Shown here: positions 22,735 through 35,570 of the stretch, piece by piece
Position numbering within the stretch: the stretch's first letter is position 1
How the letters are laid out: each line of letters begins with the position of its first letter
The notes under the pieces: generated by a model
Database searches by the model: none
Told to the model about the DNA's origin: nothing
Seen by the model: only the letters and a program-made list of their open reading frames with translations
DNA from: Ahaetulla prasina
Taxonomy: Eukaryota > Chordata > Lepidosauria > Squamata > Colubridae
Assembly (NCBI RefSeq): GCF_028640845.1
Contig: NC_080546.1
Location: forward strand, 29,099,020 to 29,163,019
Direction of reading: 5' to 3'
DNA length: 64,000 nt
Program-made: the position numbers and the translations under genes

Positions 22735-24315
22735 TTGATAGGTGATCTATCCTCGAAGTGTGTGAGTCCCTGCTACTTCCCATGGACCTCTGGGTGGTTT
22801 TTGATGCCATCAACCATGACACCTTCTGGACCATTTAGAATAGAATAGAAGTTGGAAGGGATTTTGGAGGCCTTCTAGTCCAACCCCCTGCTTAGGCAGG
22901 AAAACCTACAGCACTTCAGACAAATGATTGTCCAATATCTTCTTTAAAACTTCCAGTGTTGGGGCATTTACAACTTCTGGAGGCAGGTTCCACTGATTAA
23001 TTGTTCTAACTGTCAGGAAATTTCTCCTTAGTTCTAAGTTGCTTCTGTCTTTCATTAGTTTCCACCCATTGCTTCTTGTCCTACCCTCAGGTGCTTTGAG
23101 AATAGCTTGACTCCCTCTTCTTTGTGGCAGCCCCTGAGATATTAAAACACTGCTATCATGTCACCTAGTCCTTCTTTTCATCAGACTAGACATACCCAAT
23201 TCCAGCAATCGTTCTTTATACATTTTAGTCTCTAGTCCTCTAATCATCTTCGTTGCTTTTCTCTGCACTCTTTCTAGAGTTGCAATATCTTTTTTACATC
23301 ATGGCAACCAAAACTGGATGCAGTAAGTGTGGCCTTACCAAGGCATTATAAAGTGGTATTAACACTTCACACGATATTGATTCTATCCCTCTGTTTATGC
23401 AGCCTAGAACTATGTTGGCTTTTTTGGCAGATGCAGCACACTACTGGCTCATATTTAAGTGATTGTCCACTAGGACTCAAAGATCCCTCTCACAGTTACT
23501 ACTAGTGAGCAAGGTACCACATATACCGTATCTGTGCATTTTGTTTTTCTTGCCTAAATGTAGAACCTTACTTTTTTCACTGTTGAATTTCATTTTGTTA
23601 GATAGCGCCCAATGTTCAAGTCTGTCAAGATCCTTCTGTATTTTAAGCCTATCTTCCAGAGTGTTGGCTGTTCCTGCTAGCTTGGTGTCATCTGCAAATT
23701 TGATGAGTTCCCCATCAATCCCCTTGTCCAAGTCATTGATGAAGATGTTGAAGGTTACTGGGTCTAAAACAGAGCCTTGGGATACTCCACTGCATACTTC
23801 CCTCCATGTAAATGCAGTTCCATTGAGGACTACACACTAAATGTGATTGGTCAGCCAGTTACAAATCCATCTGGTGGTGATAGAAGGGTTGGTCTTTGGG
23901 AACTTGCAATAGTTCCAGTAGGAATAGACCAGAAGACAGGACTGAAGGACTATTGCTCCAACACCTGCTGATCTATAATGTTCCAGATATGTCTTGTCTC
24001 CCATGCTGTTTAGCGTCTACAGGAAATTGGGGAGGGGGGGGTTAAAGAGTGGATGCCAACGATATAAAAACCCACATGAATTAGCTGTATTACTCCATGT
24101 CGTTCCAAAGGTGGAAAAAATAAGCTACCTTATCTTAATAATGGGCTGGATGAAGAAAAATCAACTGAAAGAAAATCCACATCACATGCAGGTACTGTTT
24201 GTAAGGAAAAGGATAGATTCTGGGACTGAATAAGTCTATTCTGGCTGGGGTCATGCTCCTACTCCCCACAAAACCTCAGTTCACTCTTTGGGAGTGCTTC
24301 TCAGTAACTGCTAGT
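22735..24315 (+). pseudogene. Decayed L2-type LINE split by a CR1 insertion
   Basis: The left part (22735-22835) contains VVFDAINHDTFW, resembling reverse transcriptase motif A. The right part (about 23960-24315) contains SPMLF, a motif B-like block, and later HSLGVLL-type sequence in a shifted frame. The opposite-strand CR1 at 22836-23960 separates them. Many stops and shifts mark it as old. Confidence 0.5.
22836..23960 (-). mobile_element. CR1 LINE, 5'-truncated, minus strand
   Basis: The frame at 23477-23731 contains ELIKFADDTKLAG (catalytic F-A-D-D) and LDRLEHWALSNKMKFNSEK, typical of CR1 reverse transcriptase. The 3' end on the minus strand is the familiar CR1 tail (plus-strand GTTGGAAGGG..., CTAGTCCAACCCCCTG). 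The tail ends in TTCTATTCTA. Frames are broken. Confidence 0.75.
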
Positions 24316-24376
24316 TTACAGGGAGCCTTCAACTTAAAACCAGTCACTAAGTGACCATTCAAAGTTAGGCTGGACC

Positions 24377-24804
24377 AGGGGCAAAATGCTACCGGTTCGC
24401 ACTAGTTCGGACGAACCGGTAGTGATAAAAGTTACCGGTTCGAGTGAACCAGTAGTAAAAAAAAGCTACCGGTTCGTCTGAAACAGTAATTCTGACGATC
24501 AGCTGTGCCACGCGATTTAAATGTGAGCAAATTAAATTGCGCGGCAAAGCTTTTCCCTCCTCGCTGTTGTATTTACCTTCCCAAGCTTCCTCTTTCTGCA
24601 TGAAGTATGCGTTTGGTGCACACTGCACATGCGCATGCAGTATTTGGTGCACACTGCACTTGCGCATGCAGCATTTGGCACACTGTGGACATGCAGTATG
24701 CATTTGGCACAGACCGCAGATGTGCAGGCACAGTATGCACACAGCGTACACCGTGCATGTGCAGGCAGCAAACCAGTGGCAAATTGGGGAGGATTTTACC
24801 ACTG
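24377..24804. mobile_element. hAT-type element with GCATG-rich interior
   Basis: GCTGGACC at 24369-24376 and 24805-24812 flanks ends AGGGGCAAAATGCTACCGG and TTTTACCACTG. The interior holds ACCGGTTCG motifs and repeated TTTGG(T/C)ACAC-type blocks of about 35 bp with TGCGCATGCAG-like units. Confidence 0.7.
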
Positions 24805-25035
24805 GCTGGACCCCCATCCAAAAGTTGCTTGTGGCCCATTTTCAAAGTTATGATGGCAACACACACACACTCTGGTCACGTAATCAAACTTTAGCCACTT
24901 GGCAACCAGCTCCCCTTTACAGCTTTTTATCCCATGGTTACATGACCCTGTTTTGCAATGTTTTTGGCCACTATCTGGCATTTGCTTCTACTCTGCAGCA
25001 AAAAATTCACATTTGGGAAAATGGATTTAATAATA

Positions 25036-25262
25036 GCAATAGCACTTAGACTTACATAACTGCTTCACAGTGCTTTACAGCCTTCTCTAAACAGTTTACA
25101 GAGTCAACCTATTGCCCCCAACAATCTGGGTCCTCATTTTACCGACTTCGGAAGGATGGAAGGCTGAGTCAACCTTGAGCCTGGTGAGACTCGAATTGCC
25201 AAACTGCTGGCAGTTGGTAGTGAGAAGAATTAGCGTACAATCCTGCATTCTAGCCACTGTGC
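25036..25262 (-). mobile_element. tRNA-like SINE, minus strand
   Basis: Reverse complement of the family at 14111: plus-strand AGCAATAGCACTTAGACTTA is the tail, and CTCGAATTGCC covers the B-box region. Confidence 0.7.
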
Positions 25263-26589
25263 TAATCATGGTGTGTGTTTAATGACTGCCATGTTCATTT
25301 AACAACCACAGCAAAAAATGTCAAAAATCAAATACAATGAATTATGACTGTAATTCTGGGCTCAATTATGATCCTAGGTCCAGGGCTACCTATGTGAAAG
25401 TACACAGTAGTCTTGAAAACTGTCCAGAAATTGCAGTTGGTGCAAGATGTAGCTTTCAGTGTCAGAATGAACAAACAGCAGGATCTAAATTTATAAATAC
25501 AAAATAAACATACAGTAGATATTTCAATTGCAAATGACCACTGGAAAGTAGCAATGAGTTTTCTGTATCTCTTTCCTATAATCTAGATACCGGATACTGA
25601 TCATGTGACCATAGGGATGCTGTAATAACCACAAGTTAGCCCCATCATAACTTTGCACAGTTTGCTGTACGAGTGGTGTCATGCCCCAGCAAATAACTTT
25701 TATATACTGTTGTTGCTCTCTAGCCCCATCTAGTAGCAGAGAGACAAATACCAAGTATATTGTTTGAAGAAGACCCAACCCGTTTACCCATCAGCCCACA
25801 CTCTCAAACCAAGTGCACGCTGGGAAGCCAGACTCCATTTCCTTTAGCATTTGGAGAAGGCAGAAACACAAAGAAGAATCCATCTTAATCTGTGGCACAT
25901 GGTCATCCAAGGACAAACCTACATCCCACACACAGAGCATCGCTGGTGAGATTTAAGTTGCTTGTATTTATTAATTGTTATGTTCAGCAGTAACATAATA
26001 CTGTCTACCTTGTGCTTGCTTCTCATTGTACGTATCCCTATTTTCCCTGATTTCACCATATTCTGTTCTTTCAATAAAGCATTCAGATCTACGCACACAG
26101 TCTGTTTTATTGGAGGATAGGTTGAGCTGCACACAGACTAACATGTAGTGGGGACAGAACAAGTGGTCAGTCAGTGAGAAACTACACCTGCATTTCTTTC
26201 TCAGGTATGCCAAAAAAACTGAATATGAGTACTCCGTTTTTATCTTGCCTGCTTTTCTAATTTTTCAGAGCACTTTACATGGTCTTTGTTCCCTCAATCT
26301 TCTCTACTGTGTCTCTTCATGAACCTTTGGAAAGTTGGAGTTAAACTGACAAAAGTCTGAAGACTAAGGTCACATTCATGAATATCACGGGGAGGGACCC
26401 AAAAGATCAACATACTGTATGGTCACAACCACGTGATCAAAGCTTCACCTTTTCGTGCATTAATCACATGGCTGTGACTGCCATCTTGACTTTTCTGACC
26501 TTGTTTCCCTGTGGACAGCCCTGCTATATGATGTTTGCCACAGAAAATGCCATTGCTGCTGCTTTTAGCCACGGTGGTACAGCAAGATG

Positions 26590-26850
26590 CCATGGTGGCG
26601 CAGTGGTTAGAGTGCAATATTGCAGGCTACTTCTGCTGACTGCCGGGTGCCTGCAATTTGGCAGTTCAAATCTCACCAGGCTCAAGGTTGACTCAGCTTT
26701 CCATCCTTCCAGCCTCCTTGAATTACCATCCAAGGTTGGTAAAATGAGGACCCAGATTGTTGGGGGCAATATGCTGACTCTGTAAACCGCTTAGAGAGGG
26801 CTGTAAAGCACTCTAAAGCAGTATATAAGTCTAAGTGCTGTTGCTAGTGC
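26590..26850 (+). mobile_element. tRNA-like SINE
   Basis: GGTGGCGCAGTGGTTAGAG and GCAGTTCAAATCTC are the A and B box regions. The tail TATAAGTCTAAGTGCTGTTGC is as in the 14111 copy. Confidence 0.75.
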
Positions 26851-29529
26851 TATGGTAAACCCAGTGGAGACAATTGGGTTATGAAATATAATATTACAAC
26901 AAGGGCAAGATATTTCCTAAATATATTTGAAACAGAACGAGGCGGTGTCGAATTAAAGTGTTTTCTGCTTTCCTTTTCACAGCCCCATATGTCCAGTTTT
27001 AACTACTGCAGGCTGGCTTTGACAAAATTGCCTGGGTACAAATTGGGAAAATAAACAAAAAAATGTACCATTTGAGCAAGCCACACATTATCTTTTGGTT
27101 AACCAAAGCAGTGTTTTACCTGCTGAAATGAAATGAGAGAAGGAAGGAGTGTTTATCTCAGCAATTGTCCACTGAAATATTGCAGTAGCTGATCCTGATC
27201 CAAATTAGAATCTTCCAGTTATGGAACTAGGGGGATGGAATGTGATTTATTTATTCATTAACAATAATCCCCAAAGGCAGCATATTTCCCCACTCAATAC
27301 TGTGTAACATAGTCAGATGGCAAATGTGCTATTTTACCATACATGTGTTTAGCAAACTCTGCAAAATCTAACAGATTTACCTGTTCATAGAGTTGATGTG
27401 ATCATGTAATGCCTGGAAAAAACATGGGATACTAAGTAAGATTATTATAGCCAGCTAACTATGAAATTATTGTTAACAAGGGCAAGAAAATGTTCGGTAA
27501 TAAAATTAATAAATCATGTTTAGAGCATGATTATTGATCTTGTGGTGCCTGACAGGTACCTTCTCCCACCTCACTTTTTACATGTACATGAAAAACAAGC
27601 TAATATGCTCCAGCTTCATCCTTATTTTAAGGATTCCTTTGGGTCCCAAATAATCCTTATAAAGCTGATTAGAAAGTAAAAGTGATAGGCAACAACATCC
27701 CAGTGCTTTCTTTGCAAATTTGCCCACTAGCCTCATAAGCATCAGGAAAGAGAAATGGTAAGGAAGGATTGCAGAGAGCATTTGGGAGATGGGACTAGAG
27801 AGAGATCATTCTGGAAAATCTACACTTCATAAAAACGTATGTCTTCCCACCAGTCTTTTTATGTTGAGGGTCACAATATATTCTCAAAACTGAGAGTCTT
27901 TGTTGCAATCCATCATAATATATAATCAATAGTAATACCTATAAAGCATGGGAATACACAAGATACAGAGAACTGGGCAGAGAGCAAATATATCAAGATA
28001 CGATAAGGGCTAAAATAGACATTTGCCAGTCCTATAACCAGCAGAGTATATTATGTTTCATAGACAATTGATGGAGATCAGATGTCATCTAAAAGAATGT
28101 TCAGGATGCGTGTCCCACCACCGTTGCAGCTTATAGAGCCCTCCAGAGGTTATATACATGCAATCTCTAATTCTGAATCTTGGAGTGTGGGAATTCCTCT
28201 ATGCATCATTATAAAGACATTTGGCGGTCACCACAGTTCAGCTATAATGACCCAGTATTTGGTAATATCTTTTGACACTGGGGTTAAATACTGCAGCTAA
28301 CACTGCAATATCCATTTGTCTACCCTGGGCACATTGCAGCTATTCTTGTTGACAGCATTTGGTAAGTCAGCAACTAGATTTATTACAGCAAGACTATAAA
28401 GAAAAACAAAATATAACAGGTTAACATCATTTTGACAGGAAACGAGAGGATAAGCACAAAAATAGAAGTTTCTAACAGACTTCTATTTGTAGCATGTTAA
28501 TACCAATTTTGTTTATTTATACCTTTTTTTTTTCCAAAAAAAAAAGTGTGCAAGAACAATGTGGAAGTGCTTCTGTAGATAAATAAATTAACCTGTAAAT
28601 TTAAAAATAACATATTTTTCCTTGGCTCCTGCTCCTTCGTTTGGAGGGGAAAAAGAATGTTGAGCAAGATTTATGCATGCCTTATGTATAAAAAAATATA
28701 TACAAAATCTCCTTAGAGTTGAGTTTGATTTTTAAACATCCAGCCTGAACGTTTCCTGGTGATTTCTCATCTAAGAACTACTCTAATTGTGTGTGGTAGA
28801 ACTTGAATCAGTATGGGGGGTTTTTTGGTTCTCGTAATGACAATTTGTTGGAAGTCAAAAAAAGGCACATTTTTGTGAGATGGGGTGGCCATATAAATCT
28901 GATACGTTAAAAAATCCCAAATAAATGTACATCGTAAGTAGGACTACCGCAAGTGGGGGATTGGGCAACGACCACAGTGGAAGAAGTTATCCAAGCTGTC
29001 TCATTTTGACACTGGCTTTATTCAGCTTCAGGCAACAAAGTAGGAAGGGGACAGGCTGTGCTTGATAATGATTAGGTGCCACAAGACATCATTGACTCTT
29101 AGATTTTCTCCAGGAACCAGCAATAACTGAAAGGCTAAAAAAAATCCCTTTATAATCTGCTATAATACATACTTACTAATATATTTGTTTGTCAAAACCT
29201 TTTCCTCTGCCTTGACTCTTTAAAATGCAAATGCTGTATAAAAAGAAATCATTTCTAACTGATGGTTGTAAGATAGAACTTTTGCTTTCTCTTAAAGCTT
29301 AAGTACAAAGCAAAAATGCATGCCATCTGCGTAAAATGCTACCGTAGCAACCAGTTTACAATGATGGGACTAAGCAACTGTTTTTTAAAAACAAAACAAT
29401 ATATTGTTCAAAAAGAAGAAAATACGGAGAAAATGGTAATATGTTCCAACTTTAATTCTAAAGTCCCAGAAATTAATCATTTGTGTTATTTGTTTTCTTT
29501 CATGACAAATGACACGGAATGACAAGTCC
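26851..29529. other. Flanking DNA, nothing recognised
   Basis: 2.7 kb without clear repeat ends or coding signal. The block 25393-26589 is similar, though 25880-26160 has an ATAAAGC signal and short pyrimidine tracts that could be LTR-derived. Confidence 0.45.
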
Positions 29530-30003
29530 CTGCAGATTTTTAGCAGGGTTTCTCAGAAGTGATTTGCCATTGCCTCCTTCCTAGGGCTGAGACAAAGTGA
29601 CTGGCCCAAAGTCACTGTCCCTGCTAGCTTTGTGCCTAAGGCAGCATTAGAACTCACAGCCTCCCAGTTTCTAACTCGCTACCCTGTTTCCCCGAAAATA
29701 AGACCTCCCCGGATAATAAACCCAATCAGGCTTTTGAATGCATGCGCTAAAATAAGCCCTCCCTGAAAATATTAAAACGCATGCGCAGCTAGTCCCCGCC
29801 ATTTCCTCTGGTTAGGGTTAGGGAGACAGAGCTGGAAATCAGGTAATATGGCAAGAGGAGCCCCGTTGTGCTCCACGCGCCCTAAAATAATAAGACCTCC
29901 CCAAAAATAAGGCCAAGTGCTTATTTTGGGGCTCAAAAAAATATAAGACAGGGTCTTATTTTGGGGAAAACACGGTACCTTAAGCACTACACCAAACTGG
30001 CTT
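29530..30003 (-). mobile_element. Sauria-type SINE interrupted by a mariner-like element
   Basis: On the minus strand, GCCAGTTTGGTGTAGTGCTT is the Pol III head and GTGAGTTCTAATGCTGCC the B-box region, followed by the conserved GGCCAGTCACTTTG-type core. The 29682-29975 insertion splits head from body. Confidence 0.7.
29682..29975. mobile_element. Mariner-like nonautonomous element nested in a Sauria SINE
   Basis: TA|CCCTGTTTCCCC and GGGGAAAACACGG|TA give inverted ends with a TA duplication. AAAATAAGAC blocks lie just inside both ends. Confidence 0.75.
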
Positions 30004-30329
30004 TCCATCCATTTTTTCCATTTTTGGATGACAAAAACCCTGTTTTAAATTAACTCAGCAAAAAAAATCATTATTTTGACACATATATTACTTGGCTCAG
30101 TAAGTCAAGTAACATGCCCTCTCTTTATTAGGCAGAATACTCTCTAGTCTCAAAAGTGCAAAGGAATTTCAGTATTTTGAATGCTACTTCAGAATTCCCT
30201 AGCTTGTACCTTTAAGAACCAATGTGTCCTTACATACCTCTCTTAGCATTGTTCTTTTCAGACTTGGTGCACAATTGTGTGTGTGTGTGTTCTGCTAGAC
30301 TCAGCCCTCTCTTGAAGAACAGTTAGTTG

Positions 30330-30860
30330 TTGCACTTGGGGGTCTTGGTATAACTATGGCTTGGACACCAGTTATGCCCCTCCTGAACTGAAGCCTTGCT
30401 CATAGTCACTCATGCTTCAATCCCTTCCCAGTTGTACTACTGCCACACACTTTCCATAGGACTATCCTTGAAGACCATTCAGAAGCTTCAATTGGTCCAG
30501 AATGCAATGATGCAGGTAGTTATGGACACCGCCCATTACTCTGGCTCCCAATAGGCTTCCAACTGTGCTGGTTATCACCTTTAAGTCACACATGACATAG
30601 GACCAAGTTACCTGCAGGACTGCCTTGTCCCAAAAACATCTAACTGCCCCCAACACATTACCATAAGGAGGATGTACCCCTGATTCCTTTTTTTAAAAAC
30701 TGCCACTTTATGGCTTCTAAGAACCATGCCTTGTTGATGGGTGCCCCCTGAGAGGAAGGAATTTCTATTTCTGTTATTATCCTTAAACCACATTTTTGGA
30801 AGCTTTTAGTATACCTCTCAAAGGTCAAGGGTAGGCTTTTGTATCGTGAAGTCATGTACC
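30330..30860 (+). pseudogene. Old L2-type LINE fragment
   Basis: The plus strand in shifting frames gives KTIQKLQLVQNAM and, after stops, HDIGPSYLQD, matching the C-terminal block of the better L2 copies at 45615 and 48758 ([17 protein letters not shown]). It is heavily decayed. Confidence 0.55.
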
Positions 30861-30958
30861 CTCACCCTAATCAAGTATGCAAACACACTGGTCAAAGTAT
30901 AAATAAAGCATGAATTTCTGAAACAGAAGAACTGTCCTTGCTATGTAGTGTTTTAGAA

Positions 30959-31114
30959 CAGGGGTCCCCAACCTTGACAACTTTAAGACTTGTAGACTTC
31001 AACTCCCAGAGTTCCTCAGCCAGCTTTGCTGAGTTCTGAATTCTGGGAGTTGAGTTCTGAATTCTGGGAGCTGAAGTCCACAAGTCTTAAAATTGCCAAG
31101 ATTGGGGACCCCTG
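30959..31114. mobile_element. Palindromic hAT-type MITE
   Basis: TTTTAGAA at 30951-30958 and 31115-31122 flanks ends CAGGGGTCCCCAACC and GGGGACCCCTG. A short internal duplication of GAGTTCTGAATTCTGGGAG is seen near the centre. Confidence 0.8.
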
Positions 31115-32042
31115 TTTTAGAATGTCAGTCTTTTAGCACAAGAATTTGATTTCTTTCCTTACTAAAGTGCCACGTGCATTTGCGACCGTAGGCTATGTAC
31201 AGCTCAAGTTAAAAGATGGCGCAACATTATTCTTTATGGTACCAGAACATTTGGATTCTTAACCATAGTGGATTGAAAGTTCTGTTCATTTACTCAGTGG
31301 GTAGCTTTTGAAATTATTTTGCATGTTCATGACCTGCCTGATGCTCTCCAATCATCTCTAACTGCTGCCATATGCAACCCTAAGCTTTGGCAAGCATCTG
31401 CAAATGTTCAGAGAAATGACATTTGGGATTGCTGCAGAAAGCCTCATCCTTTGCAAGGGCTTCACGTGATCATCTGAAAGCAGTTACCCAACTGCTTTCC
31501 TGTGGATGTTAATGCAAGAAAACAGAAGGTACTGGTGATATAGTCAGATCTTAGATTTGCAGAGTTTTACCAATGTCGAAAACTTACTGACGAGATGGTA
31601 CAAGAATACTATTTTTCATTGACCAACAAGGGGCCAAATTTGCCTATATGCCTGAGATCTTGCCTCTGGCAACACTTAAAGGCTTTCCTGCCAAGGTTTC
31701 ATCATACTATGTGATTTTTGAGAATCTCTTCTGGAACTAATTTTTAGGAAGTTTACCCCCTGGAATATCTAACCATATGCTTAGAATGAAATTCGACTTT
31801 GTCTTGTGGATACTAGCATTGGCTTACATACGATAAGAAACGTTGTGTTCCTCTGCATTTTCTGCACAGTCTGTTGCTGCAAAAAAATGGAATGAGTTGC
31901 AGGAGATTTATCTTGCTTGTTATGCAAACATATTGGGTGGGATGCTTTTGTTATTAAGTTGCAAAATGTTCCATTAATGCGCCCTGTCTTTTTTCCAGTA
32001 CACACAAATAGATGAATGGGCTCTTAAAAAAAAAACAAAAAA

Positions 32043-32313
32043 GGATGTGGCTCTGTGGCTCAGACTGCTAATGCAGTCTGTTATTAACAGCAGCTGCCTG
32101 CAATTACTGCAGGTTCTAGTCCCACCAGGCCCAAGGTTGACTCAGCCTTCCATCCTTTATAAGGTAGGTAAAATGAGGACCCAGATTGTTGTGGGGCAAT
32201 AAGTTGACTTTGTATATAAATATACAAATAGAATGAAGACTATTGCTAACATGGTGTAAGCCGCCCTGAGTCTTCGGAGAAGGGCGGGATATAAATGCAA
32301 ATTTAAAAAAAAA
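32043..32313 (+). mobile_element. tRNA-like SINE with L2-type tail
   Basis: A-box region TGTGGCTCAGACTGC and B-box region GGTTCTAGTCCC are followed by the body and the 3' stem-loop CCGCCCTGAGTCTTCGGAG...GGGCGG at 32261-32287, then an A-rich end in which a hAT element has inserted. Confidence 0.75.
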
Positions 32314-32321
32314 ATTTAGAT

Positions 32322-32658
32322 CAGGGGTGTGAAACTTGATTTCATTGAGGGCTGCATCAGGGATGTGTTTGATCTCAGGGGGCTGGGGTGGGCGTGGCCA
32401 GCTCAACATTACCCATGTCAGGGGCACCTGTGATGGCCCAAGCACTCTGCAAGTGAAAATGGGCTTCCAAGCTCCATTTTTGGCTGCAATGGTCTCCTGC
32501 AACCCTCTGCTAGCAAAAATAGAACTTGGGAAGGCCGCAGACGGCCCTCCCTAGCTCCATTTTTCCTGGCAGAGGCACTGCCGGCCGGTCCTTTGCTGTT
32601 TCCAGGCAGCCTCATGGGTCAGATCTAAGGACCCGGGGCCTTGAGTTTGACACCCCTA
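32322..32658. mobile_element. hAT-type nonautonomous element (CAGGGGTGTCAAAC family)
   Basis: The ends CAGGGGTGTGAAACTTG and GAGTTTGACACCCCTA are inverted. Flanks ATTTAGAT and ATTTAAAT match 7 of 8. It inserted into the A-rich tail of the SINE at 32043. Confidence 0.7.
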
Positions 32659-34254
32659 ATTTAAATGATTTTGTATTTCCACCAGTTATCTTTCTGGATA
32701 TTTACCCCACCCCCCTCTCTTTTCTCATCTGTGTCAAATTTTAGCATCCATAAAGCAACCTGACAACTAACATACCAATTGCCCTCATTTTGGGACTGTT
32801 TAGAATAATTAAATTTAGAGTATAGTTTTTGTTACATCTTGTTTGTGAAGAGACTAATTAATTAACCATTGTAAAACAATAGAAATAACCTTTCAGAAAT
32901 AAACTTTTTATTATTTCAGTGTTTGCTGAATATGCTACTTTTACTTCCCAAAATATTGAGAAAACAATAAAAATTGCAATGGGCAGAAATTGACTGCGAT
33001 CACTTCCAATATTAAATCTTAAAACTGCCAGACAACAGCAAGTAAATCACACTGCAGAAATGCACTGCACATTTATCCATAGTATATAGGAGAATGGATT
33101 GAAAATTATGGAATCATAGAGTTAGAAGTCAACCCCTTATTGATTGAAATAACTCAAAGTAAAGCATTCCCAAGCGATAGCTATTTAAAATATGCTTGAA
33201 TATATACAGTGTAGGGAAGATGATAGTCTCTGTGGTTAAATAATTCTTCAACTTGCTGTTAATGTTAGAGAGATTTTTGTTTTCCTTATGTTCAATAATA
33301 GAAAGGATTTTTGCATGTTGGCTGTGCTTCAATTTTCTATTACAAAATAGGACAAAAATATCTGGGGGATTAATGTATCATGATTGCTATCTTAATAAGC
33401 ACTTTGATAGAAGGTTACATAGACAAAGGAGATTTGCTAGGATAATAATATAATACTTCTGCTTCATGTAAAACAATGTGCTATGAAAACAATGGATAGA
33501 TTGGTCTTCTTTTCCATCTTATCCCAGTCAAATGTACTGAATGAGCATTGACCTTATCTGTTAAACTGACATACTCACTGAATTTTAGAATATTAAAACG
33601 CACTGATTTCCAAATGTAAGAGGCAAAAATTCACTTAAAGTGTCAATTGGATTAAAAAATGGGTTTCATTTTCTTTTTCCTAACTTTTTATTTACACCGG
33701 TAGAAGACTGCTAAGGGACTGAAATGTGAATCCATCTGTTAGAGTTAATTGCACCTTAATCCATAAAACTCCACATCTGTGAAATAGCAACCTACCACAT
33801 AGAAATTCTGTTTTTGAGGATCTGTGCCCCTTATGTTTCCTTTTTAGCTCCACTGAACCATTGAAAGGGGAAACTGGAATGGAATATTTGTTGCAGTTGA
33901 TTTGCTGTTGTACACATTCTGTTTTTTTTTTTAAAAAGAAGCTCTTTTACTTCCTTTTAATAAACTCACTAGAGAACTGAGAAATCTGAAAAGATACCAC
34001 ACACAATTGCTTCATTTTAAAAAAAAATCTTTGGAGAAAAACTGATTGCTTCCACAAGGAAAGGGGAAACGATTAACTCCCATTCTATTTTATTGGCTTC
34101 TTTCCTGATACAGTTAAAATGTGTAACATATTGTATGAATAGGTCCATGTATATGCAGATTGAAAAACAAATTGGCTTTCCCAAAAGCCTATTGGGAATA
34201 AAGGTAATGTTGTATGGCCGCTGTTTAGTACTACTGATTTTAAAAACCGATATA
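32659..34254. other. Flanking DNA, nothing recognised
   Basis: AT-rich. Also nothing supported in 31123-32042, 34778-35008 and 35876-36641. Confidence 0.45.
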
Positions 34255-34777
34255 CAGGTAGTCCTCGACTTACGACCAGAAGTTATGTTGCTAAGTGAGA
34301 CATTTGTTAAGTGAGTTTTGCCCAGTGGTAGGATTCAAGTAATTTAACAACTGGTTCTCTGCCCTAATGATTTCTCCCAACAACCAGTTTACCAACTGCT
34401 CAGAAGGTTAACAACTGGTTCTCCCGAAGTGGTGCGAACTGGCTGAATCCCACCACTGGATGTGCCCCATTTTACGATAAATAAACCATTGCAGTCGATA
34501 AATAAACCACTGCAGTCGATTAACAGGGTCGTTAAGTGAATCTGGCCTCCCCACTAATTTTGCTGGTCAGAAGGCTGCAGTAGGTGATCACATGACCCCA
34601 GGATACAGCAACGGTCATAAATATGAACCAGTTGCCAAGCATCAGAATTTTGATCACATGATCCCGGGGATGCTACAAAGGTCATAAGTGTGAAAAACGG
34701 TCATAAGTCACTTTTTTCAGTGTGGTTGTAACTCTGAATGGTCAGAAACGGAACTGGTGTAAGTCGAGGGCTACCTG
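34255..34777. mobile_element. Mariner-like element, complete, with a nested hAT MITE
   Basis: TA|CAGGTAGTCCTCGACTTAC and GTAAGTCGAGGGCTACCTG|TA are long inverted ends with TA duplication. No transposase frame. The hAT MITE at 34323-34458 interrupts it. Confidence 0.8.
34323..34458. mobile_element. hAT-type MITE, CAGTGGTGGGATTCA family (short form)
   Basis: The ends CAGTGGTAGGATTCAAG and GAATCCCACCACTG are inverted. Flanks GTTTTGCC and GATGTGCC match 6 of 8. It is nearly the same length as the 22575 copy. Confidence 0.75.
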
Positions 34778-35008
34778 TACTTTCATATTTCTCCTAAAAA
34801 GAAATCCAGAGAGATTTTCACCAAAATGATAAAGCAACTTTGCATGGTGGTAAAACAACCTTCACTCTTTTCATACATTCCTCCAACATCACAACAAAGG
34901 TACAGAAGTAGATCAAATGCAGATCACATTTGAAACTCCACTCCCACTTGCAGATGGCTCTGGTTGCCTGTAAAAAAAAACTGGTAACACAACCAGATAG
35001 TAATTCTA

Positions 35009-35035
35009 ATAAAATAAATAAATAAATAAATAAAT
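35009..35035. repeat. (AAAT)n microsatellite
   Basis: AAATAAATAAAT run next to a T-rich/TTTTA run just left of a SINE. Confidence 0.8.
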
Positions 35036-35075
35036 AATTTTTTTTTAATTTATTTTATTTTATTTACATATGAAA

Positions 35076-35333
35076 GGGCCTCTGGTGGCTCAGCAGACTA
35101 AGTCTGTTATTAACACAGCTGCTTGCAATTACTGCAAGTTCAAGTCCCACCAGGCCCAAGGTTGACTCAGCCTTCCATCCTTTATAAGGTAGGTAAAATG
35201 AGGACCCAGATTGTTGGGGGCAATAAAAGTTGACTTTGTATATAATATACAAATGGATGAAGACTATTGCTTAACACAGTGTAAGCTGCCCTGAGTCTTT
35301 GGAGAAGGGCGGGATAGAAATTCAAATAAAATT
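35076..35333 (+). mobile_element. tRNA-like SINE with L2-type tail
   Basis: Head CTCTGGTGGCTCAGCAGAC, B-box region AGTTCAAGTCCC, then a GCCCTGAGTCTTTGGAG...GGGCGG stem-loop and an A/T-rich end. Same family as 32043 and 50455. Confidence 0.75.
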
Positions 35334-35570
35334 TTTTTAAAAAAAATTTAGAAACTGCCCATCTCACTCTGGGCAGCACACCATGAAATGCATCAAAATA
35401 GACCACATCCTTAACAGAATTAAAATACAATAATAACTTCCATAAAAACCAAAATAAAGGCACAGGTGTCAGAAATAACTTTTAACTTAACAATAAAACG
35501 CAGAAAAGGTTCTTCAACTGAACGCCTGGTAAAACCTCAGAGTTGAGGATCAAATGCCTCTGATTCAATC

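Larger units (their letters stand above)
24315..25392. mobile_element. Mariner-like element in pieces, split by a hAT element and a SINE
   Basis: Blocks at 24315-24376, 24813-25035 and 25263-25392 follow the internal and terminal sequence of the 34255-34777 element in reverse orientation, ending in GGGCTACCTATG, a decayed copy of the terminus. The order is preserved once the two insertions are removed. Confidence 0.5.

Noticed and set aside
24389..25049. Frames with Cys/His-rich CACTSAVCAKC-like repeats resembling zinc fingers
   Set aside because: They come from tandem TGCGCATGCAG units in the hAT element at 24377; several overlapping frames on both strands show the same pattern.
25880..26160. 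Possible LTR with ATAAAGC signal
   Set aside because: No TG...CA ends or target duplication could be fixed; left as a remark only.
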